Made by a program: the position numbers and the translations under genes. From positions 4,340,001 to 4,404,000 of the forward strand of contig NZ_CP012266.1 of the NCBI RefSeq assembly GCF_001277235.1: a stretch of DNA of 64,000 bases, in the 5' to 3' direction. Of this stretch, positions 8,694 to 17,992 are shown piece after piece (positions within the stretch are counted from its first letter, which is position 1; each line of letters begins with the position of its first letter). Below the pieces are notes generated by a model. The model was not told the DNA's origin. It searched no databases and worked only from the letters and a program-made list of their open reading frames with translations. The stretch comes from Cronobacter dublinensis subsp. dublinensis LMG 23823. GTDB lineage: Bacteria > Pseudomonadota > Gammaproteobacteria > Enterobacterales > Enterobacteriaceae.

Positions 8694-9890
8694 TCAGGCA
8701 ATTACGCCTAACTGTTTACCGATGCGGGTAAACGCATCGACTGCACGTTCAATCTGTTCAGGGGTATGCGCCGCCGACATCTGGGTGCGAATACGCGCCT
8801 GGCCTTTTGGCACCACCGGATAGAAGAAGCCGGTGACGTAAATGCCTTCTTTTTGCAGCTCACGGGCAAAATTCTGCGCCACGGTCGCCTCGCCCAGCAT
8901 GACCGGGATAATGGCGTGATCGGCGCCCGCCAGCGTAAAGCCCGCCGCGGTCATTTTTTCGCGGAACAGGCGGGCGTTGGACCACAGGCGCGCGCGAAGC
9001 TCCGCGCCGGATTCCACCATCTCCAGCACTTTGATCGAGGCGGCAACAATCGCCGGGGCCAGGGAGTTGGAGAAGAGATACGGACGGGAGCGCTGACGCA
9101 GCCACTCCACAACCTCTTTGCGCGCCGCGGTATAGCCGCCGGACGCGCCGCCGAGCGCTTTGCCAAGCGTACCGGTGATGATGTCCACACGGCCCATCAC
9201 GTCACAGTATTCGTGGGAACCCCGACCCTGTTCGCCGACAAAACCCACCGCGTGGGAGTCATCGACCATCACCAGCGCATCGTATTTATCCGCCAGATCG
9301 CATACGCCTTTCAGGTTGGCTATCACGCCGTCCATCGAGAACACGCCGTCTGTCGCGATAAGCACATGCCGCGCGCCCGCTTCACGGGCCTCTTTCAGGC
9401 GAGCTTCCAGCTCCTGCATATCGTTGTTGGCGTAGCGGAAGCGTTTTGCTTTGCACAGGCGCACGCCGTCGATGATGGAAGCGTGATTCAGCGCATCAGA
9501 GATAATCGCGTCTTCCGCGCCGAGCAGCGTCTCAAACAGCCCGCCGTTGGCATCGAAGCAGGAAGAGTAAAGAATGGCGTCTTCCATGCCGAGGAACGCG
9601 GCCAGTTTGTTTTCGAGCTGTTTGTGGCTGTCCTGGGTGCCGCAGATAAAGCGCACCGATGCCATGCCGAAGCCGTGTGTGTCCATGCCCTGCTTCGCCG
9701 CGGCGATGAGCTCAGGGTGGTTCGCCAGACCGAGATAGTTGTTGGCGCAAAAGTTGATCACGTGGCTGCCGTCTGCCACCTGGATATCCGCCTGCTGGGC
9801 GGAGGTGATGATCCGTTCTTCCTTAAACAAGCCTTCGGCGCGCGCGTTATCTAAATCGGCGGAAAGCTGTTGGTAAAAATCCCCTCGCAT
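8694..9890 (-). CDS. kbl: Glycine C-acetyltransferase (2-amino-3-ketobutyrate CoA ligase)
   Basis: PLP enzyme that cleaves 2-amino-3-ketobutyrate with CoA to glycine and acetyl-CoA, following Tdh. The 398 residues match the E. coli length. The alpha-oxoamine synthase fold is shown by FCANNYLGLANHPEL near residue 50, DDSHAVGF (about 208-215) and the PLP-lysine segment GTLGKALGGASGG (about 240-252). First gene of the kbl-tdh pair, divergent from hldD across 228 bases. Confidence 0.97.
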   Translation of the reverse strand: MRGDFYQQLSADLDNARAEGLFKEERIITSAQQADIQVADGSHVINFCANNYLGLANHPELIAAAKQGMDTHGFGMASVRFICGTQDSHKQLENKLAAFLGMEDAILYSSCFDANGGLFETLLGAEDAIISDALNHASIIDGVRLCKAKRFRYANNDMQELEARLKEAREAGARHVLIATDGVFSMDGVIANLKGVCDLADKYDALVMVDDSHAVGFVGEQGRGSHEYCDVMGRVDIITGTLGKALGGASGGYTAARKEVVEWLRQRSRPYLFSNSLAPAIVAASIKVLEMVESGAELRARLWSNARLFREKMTAAGFTLAGADHAIIPVMLGEATVAQNFARELQKEGIYVTGFFYPVVPKGQARIRTQMSAAHTPEQIERAVDAFTRIGKQLGVIA

Positions 9891-10118
9891 TGCAATTCTC
9901 CAGACATGAGCCAGTTCGGCACATATTATTACCCAAAGCTATGGATGGAGACGAGATGACGAAGCACCGATTCTCTGTTTTGCAGCATAAATCACGCGAG
10001 ACGGGCAAAGTTGCTGCGGCTGAAACGGGCAATGGCTGTAGGGCAACCAATGTGATGGTATGATTAACACTATTCACGCCGGAGATTTTTCCCGGCTCAC
10101 ATTCTGAAGGACAGGCTT

Positions 10119-11051
10119 ATGATTATCGTTACCGGCGGCGCTGGTTTTATCGGCAGCAACATTGTTAAGGCTCTGAACGACATCGGCTATACCGATATTC
10201 TGGTGGTGGATAACCTCAAAGATGGCACCAAGTTTGTTAACCTGGTGGATTTGAACATCGCCGACTACATGGATAAAGAAGACTTCCAGGTGCAGATCAT
10301 GTCCGGGGAAGAGTTCGGCGACGTCGAAGCGGTGTTCCACGAAGGCGCATGTTCGTCCACTACCGAGTGGGACGGCAAGTACATGATGGATAATAACTAT
10401 CAGTACTCCAAAGAGCTGCTGCACTACTGCCTGGAGCGCGAAATCCCCTTCCTGTACGCCTCTTCCGCCGCCACCTACGGCGGGCGCACCTCTGATTTCA
10501 TCGAGTCCCGTGAATATGAAAAGCCGTTGAACGTCTACGGCTACTCTAAATTCCTGTTTGACGAATATGTCCGCCAGATCCTGCCGGAAGCGAACTCGCA
10601 GATAACCGGTTTTCGCTACTTCAACGTCTACGGACCGCGTGAAGGCCACAAAGGCAGCATGGCGAGCGTCGCGTTCCACCTCAACACGCAGCTGAACAAC
10701 GGCGAGAGCCCGAAACTGTTTGAAGGCAGCGATAACTTCAAGCGCGACTTCATCTACGTGGGCGACGTGGCGGCAGTGAACCTGTGGTTCTGGCAGAACG
10801 GCGTGTCCGGCATTTATAACTGCGGCACCGGCCGTGCGGAATCGTTCCAGGCGGTGGCGGATGCCGCGCTGGCCTTCCATAAAAAAGGCAGCATCGAGTA
10901 CATCCCGTTCCCGGAAAAACTCAAAGGCCGCTATCAGGCATTCACGCAGGCGGATCTCACCAACCTGCGCGCGGCGGGTTATGACAAGCCGTTTAAAACC
11001 GTTGCCGAAGGCGTGGCGGAGTATATGGCCTGGCTGAACCGCGACGCATAA
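10119..11051 (+). CDS. hldD: ADP-L-glycero-D-manno-heptose 6-epimerase
   Basis: Converts ADP-D-glycero-D-manno-heptose to the L-glycero form, the donor for the inner-core heptoses. The 310-residue product is a short-chain extended epimerase with the NADP site GGAGFIGSN at residues 7-15 and the YGYSK active-site Tyr/Lys motif near residue 140. It also has SSAATYGG and FRYFNVYGPREG, all as in E. coli RfaD/HldD. An AAGGACAGG Shine-Dalgarno lies just upstream. It opens the hldD-waaF-waaC cluster with waaF 12 bases on. A TATGAT box at 10059-10064 may be the -10 of its promoter; in E. coli the gene also has a heat-shock promoter, not recognised here. Confidence 0.97.
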   Translation: MIIVTGGAGFIGSNIVKALNDIGYTDILVVDNLKDGTKFVNLVDLNIADYMDKEDFQVQIMSGEEFGDVEAVFHEGACSSTTEWDGKYMMDNNYQYSKELLHYCLEREIPFLYASSAATYGGRTSDFIESREYEKPLNVYGYSKFLFDEYVRQILPEANSQITGFRYFNVYGPREGHKGSMASVAFHLNTQLNNGESPKLFEGSDNFKRDFIYVGDVAAVNLWFWQNGVSGIYNCGTGRAESFQAVADAALAFHKKGSIEYIPFPEKLKGRYQAFTQADLTNLRAAGYDKPFKTVAEGVAEYMAWLNRDA

Positions 11052-11063
11052 GCAGGCTTACGC

Positions 11064-12110
11064 ATGAAAATACTGGTGATCGGCCCGTCATGGGTGGGCG
11101 ACATGATGATGTCGCAAAGTCTCTATCGCACGCTCAAGGCCCGCTACCCGCAGGCGATCATCGACGTGATGGCGCCCGCGTGGTGCCGTCCGCTGCTGTC
11201 GCGTATGCCGGAAGTGAACGAGGCGATCCCGATGCCGCTCGGCCACGGCGCGCTGGGGCTCGGCGAGCGCCGCCGTCTGGGCCGCAGCCTGCGCGAGCGC
11301 CGCTACGACCGCGCTTATGTGCTGCCGAACTCGTTTAAATCGGCGCTGGTGCCGTTTTTTGCAGGCATCCCGCATCGCACCGGCTGGCGCGGTGAAATGC
11401 GCTACGGCCTGCTAAACGATATTCGCGTGCTGGATAAACAGGCCTGGCCGCTGATGGTCGAGCGCTACGTGGCGCTGGCATACGACAACGGCGTAATGCC
11501 GTCAGCGAAAGCGTTGCCGCAGCCCTTGCTCTGGCCGCAGTTGCGGGTAACCGACGCGGAAAAAAGCCAGACCTGCGCCCAGTTCGCGCTTTTGGCCGAG
11601 CGTCCGATCATCGGTTTTTGTCCTGGCGCCGAGTTCGGCCCGGCGAAACGCTGGCCGCATTACCACTACGCCGAACTGGCGAAACAGCTGATTGATGAAG
11701 GCTATCAGGTGGCGCTGTTCGGCTCGGCGAAAGATCATGAAGCCGGTAATGAAATTCTCGCGGCGCTGAGCGTCGAACAGCAGGCGTGGTGCCGTAATCT
11801 CGCAGGTGAAACCCAGCTTGAACAGGCCGTGGTGCTGATTGCCGCCTGTAAGGCGGTAGTCACGAATGATTCCGGCCTGATGCATGTGGCCGCCGCGCTC
11901 GACCGCCCGCTGGTCGCGCTGTATGGCCCAAGCAGCCCGGATTTCACGCCGCCGCTGTCGCATAAGGCGAAAGTCATTCGTCTTATCACCGGCTACCACA
12001 AAGTGCGTAAAGGCGACGCCGCCGAAGGGTATCACCAGAGCCTGATCGACATTACCCCCGCACGCGTCCTTGAGACGCTCAACGAATTGCTGCTGAACGA
12101 GGAAGCCTGA
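11064..12110 (+). CDS. waaF: ADP-heptose--LPS heptosyltransferase II
   Basis: Adds the second heptose to heptose I of the inner core, at the cytoplasmic face of the inner membrane. 348 residues, matching the family length. The GT9 family is evident from ILVIGPSWVGDMMMSQ at the N-terminus, GFCPGAEFGPAKRWP (about 192-206), and the ADP-heptose site VTNDSGLMHVAAALDRP (about 267-283) with LYGPSSP. It is followed by waaC with a three-base gap, indicating translational coupling. Confidence 0.97.
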   Translation: MKILVIGPSWVGDMMMSQSLYRTLKARYPQAIIDVMAPAWCRPLLSRMPEVNEAIPMPLGHGALGLGERRRLGRSLRERRYDRAYVLPNSFKSALVPFFAGIPHRTGWRGEMRYGLLNDIRVLDKQAWPLMVERYVALAYDNGVMPSAKALPQPLLWPQLRVTDAEKSQTCAQFALLAERPIIGFCPGAEFGPAKRWPHYHYAELAKQLIDEGYQVALFGSAKDHEAGNEILAALSVEQQAWCRNLAGETQLEQAVVLIAACKAVVTNDSGLMHVAAALDRPLVALYGPSSPDFTPPLSHKAKVIRLITGYHKVRKGDAAEGYHQSLIDITPARVLETLNELLLNEEA

Positions 12111-12113
12111 CGG

Positions 12114-13115
12114 ATGCGGGTGCTTGTTGTGAAAACGTCCTCGATGGGCGACGTGCTCCATACGCTGCCCGCGTTAACCGACGCGATGCAGGCGATGCCG
12201 GATATTCGTTTCGACTGGGTGGTGGAAGAAGGGTTCGCGCAGATCCCGTCATGGCACCCGGCCGTTGAGCGCGTGCTGCCGGTCGCTATTCGCCGCTGGC
12301 GCAAGGCGTGGTTCTCCGCGCCGGTCAGCGCCGAGCGCCGCGCTTTTCGTGACGCCCTGCGTGCGGTGAAGTATGACGCGGTTATCGACGCGCAGGGGCT
12401 GGTTAAAAGCGCGGCCCTGGTAACGCGCCTGGCGCGCGGCATAAAGCACGGGATGGACTGGCAGACGGCGCGCGAACCGCTCGCCAGCCTCTTCTACAAC
12501 CGCCGCCACCCTGTCGCGAAAGCGCAGCACGCCGTGGAGCGCACCCGCGAGCTGTTCGCCAAAAGCCTCGGCTACGTTAAACCCACCGCGCAGGGCGATT
12601 ACGCTATTGCGCAGCATTTTTTGCATCAGCCTGCGGAGGATGCCGGACGTTACGTCGTGTTCCTGCACGCCACCACGCGCGATGATAAACACTGGCCGGA
12701 AGCGCACTGGCGCGAGCTTATCGCGCTGATGGGCGAGACAGGCCTGCAAATCCGCCTGCCCTGGGGGGCACCGCATGAAGAAGCGCGCGCCAGAAGGCTC
12801 GCCGACGGCGTCGATTATGTCCAGGTGCTCCCGCGCCTGACGCTTGAAGAGGTGGCCCACCAGCTGGCGGGCGCACGGTTTGTCGTGTCGGTGGATACCG
12901 GCCTGAGCCACCTGACGGCGGCGCTCGACCGCCCCAATTTCACGCTGTATGGCCCGACCGATCCGGGACTGATTGGCGGGTATGGGAAGAACCAGTTTGT
13001 CTGCCGCCCGACAGATTCTCAGGATCTCGCCGCCCTGCCCGCAACGGCCGTTTTCGAACAACTGCGTCCCTGGTTTAACAGGGAAACTTCCGTTTCAGAG
13101 AGTGCCCATGCCTGA
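12114..13115 (+). CDS. waaC: LPS heptosyltransferase I
   Basis: Transfers L-glycero-D-manno-heptose to Kdo of Kdo2-lipid A, the first core heptose. 333 residues of GT9 type: RVLVVKTSSMGDVLHTLPAL at the N-terminus carries the catalytic Asp, YDAVIDAQGLVKSA follows (about 84-97), and the C-terminal donor site is SVDTGLSHLTAALDRP with LYGPTDPGLIGGYG. The last eight bases overlap the start of waaQ, so the two are translationally coupled. Rather longer at the C-terminus than the E. coli protein because the frame continues into the overlap. Confidence 0.95.
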   Translation: MRVLVVKTSSMGDVLHTLPALTDAMQAMPDIRFDWVVEEGFAQIPSWHPAVERVLPVAIRRWRKAWFSAPVSAERRAFRDALRAVKYDAVIDAQGLVKSAALVTRLARGIKHGMDWQTAREPLASLFYNRRHPVAKAQHAVERTRELFAKSLGYVKPTAQGDYAIAQHFLHQPAEDAGRYVVFLHATTRDDKHWPEAHWRELIALMGETGLQIRLPWGAPHEEARARRLADGVDYVQVLPRLTLEEVAHQLAGARFVVSVDTGLSHLTAALDRPNFTLYGPTDPGLIGGYGKNQFVCRPTDSQDLAALPATAVFEQLRPWFNRETSVSESAHA

Positions 13116-14211
13116 TTTTTTCTCGCCCGAACGACCGCCGAAGCGGGTTCTGATTATTAAGCTGCGCCATCATGGCGACGTGCTACTGACATCTCCCTGC
13201 TTCACGGTGATTAAGCAAGCGTACCCGCAGGCCGAAGTGGATGCGCTGGTCTATGACGATACCCAGGCGATGCTCACCAGTCATCCGCATATCGACCAGG
13301 TGCACACCATCGGGCGCAACTGGCGTAAGCAGGGGCTACTGAAACAGTTCAGTCTCTACCGCGGCCTGGTGAAAACGCTGAAAGCGCGTCAGTACGACGT
13401 GCTGATCAACCTGACCGAACACTGGCACGGCGCCCGCCTGGCGCGCCGGCTGAAGCCGCGTGTTTCCGTCGGCTTTCGTCCTGATAAGCGCAGCGGGCTG
13501 GCGCGCCGCCGCTGGGTGAAATCCTTTACCACGCTCTATCCGGCGATTCAGGACAACACCCGCCATATGGTGGAGGTCAACCTCGATGCGCTGCGCCGTA
13601 TCGGCATTCATCCGGCCACCCGCGACGCCAAACGCACGCTGTTCGTGCCGGGGGACGAAGCGCAGGCGTTTATCCAGGAAAAACTGGCGGCGTTCGGTCT
13701 CAAAAGCGGCGAGTACATTCTGGTGCATCCGACGTCGCGCTGGATGTTTAAATCCTGGGATATTCCGGCGCTGGCCGCGACCATCGATACGCTCGCAAGC
13801 CGCGGGCTGCCGGTTATCCTCTCCGCCGCGCCGTCGCGCGAAGAAACCGACTATATGGATAAGCTGCGCGCCGCCCTCACCCAACCGGTGTTCGACCTGA
13901 GCGGCCAGCTGAATCTTAAACAGCTCGGCGCGCTGATGAAGCACGCGCGGATTTATTTCGGCGTGGATTCTATGCCGATGCATCTGGCGAGCGCCGTCGG
14001 CACGCCGACCGTCGCGATTTTCGGGCCGACCGGCGCGATAAAATGGGCGCCGTGGGGCGTTCCGCATCGGGTGATTACCGCAGGCTTCACCTGTCAGCCC
14101 TGCGGCAAAGCGGGCTGCGGTGACAGCGGCGTTTCCGACTGTATTACCGCCATTACGCCGCAACAGGTGCTGAGCGCCATCGATACCCTGCTGCTGGAAA
14201 CGCCCGCATGA
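13108..14211 (+). CDS. waaQ: LPS heptosyltransferase III (WaaQ)
   Basis: Adds the branching heptose III to heptose II of the core. The 367-residue GT9 protein starts MPDFFSPERPPKRVLIIKLR at the ATG at 13108, which overlaps waaC. A longer in-frame extension to 12973 lies wholly inside waaC and is not used. Landmarks: KLRHHGDVLL, HPTSRWMFKSW (about 205-215), and the donor site FGVDSMPMHLASAVGTP with IFGPTGAIKWAPWG. The C-terminal Cys cluster CQPCGKAGCGDSGVSDC is usual in WaaQ. It overlaps the next transferase gene by four bases. Confidence 0.95.
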   Translation: MPDFFSPERPPKRVLIIKLRHHGDVLLTSPCFTVIKQAYPQAEVDALVYDDTQAMLTSHPHIDQVHTIGRNWRKQGLLKQFSLYRGLVKTLKARQYDVLINLTEHWHGARLARRLKPRVSVGFRPDKRSGLARRRWVKSFTTLYPAIQDNTRHMVEVNLDALRRIGIHPATRDAKRTLFVPGDEAQAFIQEKLAAFGLKSGEYILVHPTSRWMFKSWDIPALAATIDTLASRGLPVILSAAPSREETDYMDKLRAALTQPVFDLSGQLNLKQLGALMKHARIYFGVDSMPMHLASAVGTPTVAIFGPTGAIKWAPWGVPHRVITAGFTCQPCGKAGCGDSGVSDCITAITPQQVLSAIDTLLLETPA

Positions 14212-15317
14212 AGCTTGCCATCGTCAGGCAGACCTGGAACCCCAACGGCGGCGCAGAACGTTTTGTGTCGCGCGCGCTGAATGTGCTTTCGCAAAGCGGC
14301 GAGCTGGATGTCACGTTGATTGCCCGCCAGTGGGAAAGCGGCGCGGGCTGGCAGACGCTGACGGTCGATCCGCCGTTTCGCAACCGTAAGGCGCGCGAGG
14401 CGGGCTTTGCCGCGGCGGCGGCCGCGCAATTCCCGGCGTTTGATATTGTACAGAGCCATGAGCGCATCCCCGGCGCGACGATTTTCCGCGCGGGCGACGG
14501 CGTCCATGCCGCCTGGCTGGAGCAATACCGGCGCATTCAGTCGCCGCTGGCGCGCTGGGCGCAGTCGTTCAGCGCGTACCATAACTACATTCTTCAGGCG
14601 GAGCGCGAGATGTTTATGCATCCCGCGCTTCGTAAAGTGATCTGCAATTCGAAAATGGTGCGTGACGATATTGTCCGCCGCTTCGGCCTTGCGGACCACC
14701 AGCTGACCGTGATTTATAACGGCGTCGACACGTCAGTTTTTCATCCGTCAGTACGTGAGCATTCACTACGCGGTGAGCTCAACATTCCTGAAGATGCGCC
14801 AGTGCTGGCCTATGTCGGTTCCGGCTTCGCCCGCAAGGGCGTCGCCGTCGCGCTGCAGGCGATTGTCGACCATCCCGCCGTCTGGCTGTTGGTGGCCGGA
14901 CGCGATAAGCACGCCCGACGCTTCGAGGCGCTGGCGCGCAAGCTCGGCGTGGCGTCACGGGTGAAATTTCTCGGCCCGGTGTCGGACATCAAAACGGTGT
15001 ACGGCAGCGCCGACGCGCTGATCCTGCCGACGCTGTACGATCCATTCCCGAACGTCTGCGTTGAAGCGCTCGCCTGCGGCCTGCCGCTGTTAACCAGCCA
15101 CGGCTGCGGTGCGGCGGAATGGGTGCAGGAAGGCGAGAACGGCTGGGTGCGTGACGCACTGGACGCCCCTGGCTACCGCCAGGCGGTCGGCGAATGGCTC
15201 GCGGGCCGCGCGGCGGGGAAAGATTACGCCGCGGCGGCGCGCCGAACGGCAGAGCCCTGGACGCTGGAGCGAATGGCCCAGGAGCTCAACGCGCTTTATC
15301 GGGAACTACTGGCCTGA
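14208..15317 (+). CDS. LPS core glycosyltransferase family 4, WabG-like
   Basis: A 369-residue GT-B transferase. The N-terminal LAIVRQTWNPNGGAERFVSR, VQSHERIPGATIFRAGDGVH (about 83-102) and the long helix that follows resemble the WabG-type core transferases of Klebsiella and Serratia rather than E. coli WaaG. WabG attaches galacturonic acid to heptose II. The C-terminal half has the GT4 donor site: GSGFARKGV, GRDKHARRFE, and PTLYDPFPNVCVEALACGLP with the nucleotide-sugar-binding Glu. It is coupled to waaQ by an ATGA overlap and converges with the next gene, overlapping it by 22 bases. The assigned sugar is inference from family resemblance. Confidence 0.85.
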   Translation: MKLAIVRQTWNPNGGAERFVSRALNVLSQSGELDVTLIARQWESGAGWQTLTVDPPFRNRKAREAGFAAAAAAQFPAFDIVQSHERIPGATIFRAGDGVHAAWLEQYRRIQSPLARWAQSFSAYHNYILQAEREMFMHPALRKVICNSKMVRDDIVRRFGLADHQLTVIYNGVDTSVFHPSVREHSLRGELNIPEDAPVLAYVGSGFARKGVAVALQAIVDHPAVWLLVAGRDKHARRFEALARKLGVASRVKFLGPVSDIKTVYGSADALILPTLYDPFPNVCVEALACGLPLLTSHGCGAAEWVQEGENGWVRDALDAPGYRQAVGEWLAGRAAGKDYAAAARRTAEPWTLERMAQELNALYRELLA

Positions 15318-16399
15318 CGGGCGTTGCGGAACACCTGTTCCATCGCATCCAGCATGCAGTCGCGCGTGAAATGGCTGCACAGGTAATCGTAACCCTGCTG
15401 CGCCAGCCGCTCGCGCAGCGCAGCATCGTCATAGAGCCGCACAATCGCGTTTTTCAACGCCTGCGCGTCGCGCTGGCCCACCAGTAACCCGGTCTGGTTA
15501 TCGATAACCGCATCCGCCGTGCCGCCCGCGTCGGTGGCGATAGTCGCCACGCGCGAGGCGAGCGACTGCAGCACCCCTTGCGGCACGCCTTCCATATCGT
15601 GCGACGGGCTCAGGGCGATATCAAACGCCGGGAACCAGGCTTCGGGATCGGCGCGATGCCCTGCCATTACCACGCGCTCCTGCAACCCCAGCGCGATAAT
15701 TTCCTGCTCCAGCGCGGCGCGATGCGGCCCTTCGCCGACAATCGCCAGACGAATACGCGGGTTATCGATGCTCGCCAGCGCCTGTAATAACACGCTGTGG
15801 CCCTTGTTAGGACGTAAATGCGAGACCACGCCCAGCCAGAAATCGCCCTCGCTCAGCCCGCAATGCTGACGCGCCGCGTTTTTATCGCCGGGCTTAAAGC
15901 GCGCCGTATCCACCCCGCTGGGAACAGAAGTGCTGTGAGAGAGCGGCACGCCTATCTCTTCAAGCTGATGACGCAGCGCTTCGCCGGTGGTGACCACGTG
16001 CGCGCAGGCGGTACCGAAGAGCCAGCGGGTGCCGCGATTGTTACGCGGTTTGCCTGACGCATGGCGCGTGCGCACCAGCGGCGGCGCATGGCGCAGCGTC
16101 GCGCAGGCCAGCGCCGCAAGCCAGGTATCGACCGAATTGTGACTATTGATGACATCAATGTGTCCCGCCTCGTGCCTGAGCCAGGCGCGCAGGCGCAGCA
16201 GGTTAGCGATTTTTTTACGCTTAATGGGCAAATTGACGACCGTCAGGCCCGCCGCCCGCGCCAGCGCGTTGAGCGGCACCTCTTCAGGACAGACAATCGT
16301 GACCTGATGCCCGCGCGCCTGCATGCCGAGAGATTCGTTAATAATACGCAGCGGCTGACCACCTTTCCCGCCGTCCGCTTCGGTATGAACGATGTGCAT
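15296..16399 (-). CDS. Glycosyltransferase family 4 (LPS core)
   Basis: A 367-residue GT-B transferase encoded against the rest of the core cluster. The ATG at 16399 has AGGAAG six bases upstream and gives MHIVHTEADGGKGGQ, the expected N-terminal loop of the fold; a 40-codon in-frame extension to 16519 lacks similarity and is not used. The C-terminal donor domain shows VVSHLRPNKGH (about 192-202), VGEGPHR, and SHDMEGVPQGVLQSLASRVATIATDAGGTAD with the conserved Glu of GT4. Its sugar and acceptor are unknown; a role after the WabG-like step, as with the Klebsiella WabH transferase, is possible. Its 3' end overlaps that of the convergent WabG-like gene. Confidence 0.85.
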   Translation of the reverse strand: MHIVHTEADGGKGGQPLRIINESLGMQARGHQVTIVCPEEVPLNALARAAGLTVVNLPIKRKKIANLLRLRAWLRHEAGHIDVINSHNSVDTWLAALACATLRHAPPLVRTRHASGKPRNNRGTRWLFGTACAHVVTTGEALRHQLEEIGVPLSHSTSVPSGVDTARFKPGDKNAARQHCGLSEGDFWLGVVSHLRPNKGHSVLLQALASIDNPRIRLAIVGEGPHRAALEQEIIALGLQERVVMAGHRADPEAWFPAFDIALSPSHDMEGVPQGVLQSLASRVATIATDAGGTADAVIDNQTGLLVGQRDAQALKNAIVRLYDDAALRERLAQQGYDYLCSHFTRDCMLDAMEQVFRNARQASSSR

Positions 16400-16715
16400 A
16401 ATCTTCCTGTTATTGACCGGCCTGTCCGGCGCTGACAAGTATACCTTTGGCTCAATGCAGGCTTCGCGATTTTTATCCCGCCGTATAAGCACGGTTGCGC
16501 ATCCTGGTTTCGCCATCACTGGCAGGCACCTTACACAACACGCAAAGGTAATGCATCCGCAAACAGACGCGCGGCGGTGGCTTTCTTTACCACTTCATAG
16601 ATAATAAGCGGCAACTGGAGCAACACGCAGGCGACGGTCGCCCTGAGCGGCGCGGTAAGCCATTACGTCAGGTGACGCGGTTTGCCTGTACGACCCGGTA
16701 TCCAACGGAGAAAGC
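16400..16715. other. Divergent intergenic region with a possible gene remnant
   Basis: 316 bases between a minus-strand and a plus-strand glycosyltransferase gene, presumably holding both promoters. No convincing -10/-35 pair or ops/JUMPstart element was found. On the minus strand, about 16520-16651, a stop-bounded stretch of 43 codons reads as a hydrophobic helix followed by a basic tail (LLQLPLIIYEVVKKATAARL) with no usable start codon. It looks like the decayed end of a membrane-protein gene. Confidence 0.4.
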
Positions 16716-17699
16716 ATGTCTGATACCCCTCTTCTGAGTATTATTGTCGCGGTTTATAACGGCGAGAAGTTTCTTAGCGCCTTTTTTGACAGCATTAAAA
16801 GCCAGCAACTGGAAAGCGTTGAGCTTATCGTCGTGGACGACGGGTCGACCGACCGCTCCGCAGAAATCACCGAAAGCTACCGCGCACAGTTCCCCCGTTT
16901 TCAGCATGTAAAGCAGGAAAACCAGGGCGTCTCCGCGGCCCGCAACACCGGCCTTGCGCTGGCGCAAGGGAAATATCTGGCGTTTCCGGATATCGATGAC
17001 GTCATCTACCCAACGCTTTATCCGCGTCTGCTGGACATCGCCACGCGGAATGATCTTGATGTCGCGACCTGCAACGGCACCTATATCTATGACGACGGCC
17101 GCCCGGCGAAGAAAATTTTCCCCTCGGATCGCCTTTCTTCAACCGGCGTCCTGGATGGCCCTACCTGGCTGCAAATGGCGCTGAGCTCGCGTAAATTCCT
17201 GCATGTGACGTGGCTTAATATCTATCGCCACGAATTGATTAAACGCCACGGTTTTCGCTTCGAGCATGGCCTGCGTCACCAGGATATCCCCTGGACCACT
17301 GAAGTGCTGCTGACGGCGCAGCGGGTGCAATACATCGACGAAACGTTGTATGACTACCTGATCCATTCGGCCTCGGTATCGCACACGCCAGGCACGGACG
17401 ACACGCGTATGCGCTCGGCTCGCCACTACATGAAGATTCTGGAGATGCTGAACGCGATTAATGAGCGCTACCCGGAGCAAGTGAAGCGTGTGCCGGCGTG
17501 CCACTGGCAAATCGCCAAAGAAGGGCTTGGGATCCTGCACAGCATCAACAATATTGAAAACCCGCAGAAGCAGCGCGAAATCACCCGGGAGCTTTTCGAG
17601 CGTGGCATCTGGGAGATGATCTGGAAAAACGCGCGCGGCTTTAAGCAGCGCTGGCGTCTTGGCCGCCGCTACTTCCGGCTTAAAAAAATCGCGGGCTAA
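16716..17699 (+). CDS. Glycosyltransferase family 2, YibD/WaaH-like
   Basis: A 327-residue GT-A transferase clearly related to E. coli YibD (WaaH), which adds glucuronic acid to heptose III under phosphate starvation. Shared landmarks: LSIIVAVYNG, VVDDGSTDRS, FPDIDDVIYPTLY (DxD region, about 91-103), DLDVATCNG, the LSSTGVLDGPTWL block, and HQDIPWTTEVLL. In K-12 the homologue lies between yibQ and tdh, whereas here the gene sits within the core cluster, upstream of waaA. No PhoB box is evident in front of it, so phosphate control is unproven. The acceptor may be heptose III, since waaQ is present; this is inference. Confidence 0.85.
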   Translation: MSDTPLLSIIVAVYNGEKFLSAFFDSIKSQQLESVELIVVDDGSTDRSAEITESYRAQFPRFQHVKQENQGVSAARNTGLALAQGKYLAFPDIDDVIYPTLYPRLLDIATRNDLDVATCNGTYIYDDGRPAKKIFPSDRLSSTGVLDGPTWLQMALSSRKFLHVTWLNIYRHELIKRHGFRFEHGLRHQDIPWTTEVLLTAQRVQYIDETLYDYLIHSASVSHTPGTDDTRMRSARHYMKILEMLNAINERYPEQVKRVPACHWQIAKEGLGILHSINNIENPQKQREITRELFERGIWEMIWKNARGFKQRWRLGRRYFRLKKIAG

Positions 17700-17841
17700 A
17701 CACCGGAGCGCAGACGACATGGTGCCGTTTGCGCGGTTATCACCAGGGCAACATTCAGAGCCTTTCGGAACGTATGACTTATATTCCGGATGCGATAAAA
17801 CAGGCCATACTCTGATCTCGCCTGCGTTGTATCCTGACGCT

Positions 17842-17876
17842 GCGGGCGGTGGCCGCCGCCCGCTTCTTCCTCTTTT
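17842..17876 (+). terminator. Rho-independent terminator after the WaaH-like gene
   Basis: Strong GC stem GCGGGCGG / CCGCCCGC with a six-base loop, followed by a pyrimidine-rich T-tract. It lies between the WaaH-like gene and waaA and separates waaA from the core cluster. Confidence 0.65.
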
Positions 17877-17992
17877 CGCTTACCGGTATACTTCCGGCAG
17901 GCAAAACGCGTCGGCTAACGCCAAAACAATAGCTTTAGCCGGGCTAAATGCTTAGAATTTGCCCGCCGATAATGAAAATAACGGATATTAGC

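Noticed and set aside
8766..9854. 362-codon open frame antisense to kbl
   Set aside because: Shadow of kbl, which has the full PLP-enzyme motif set.
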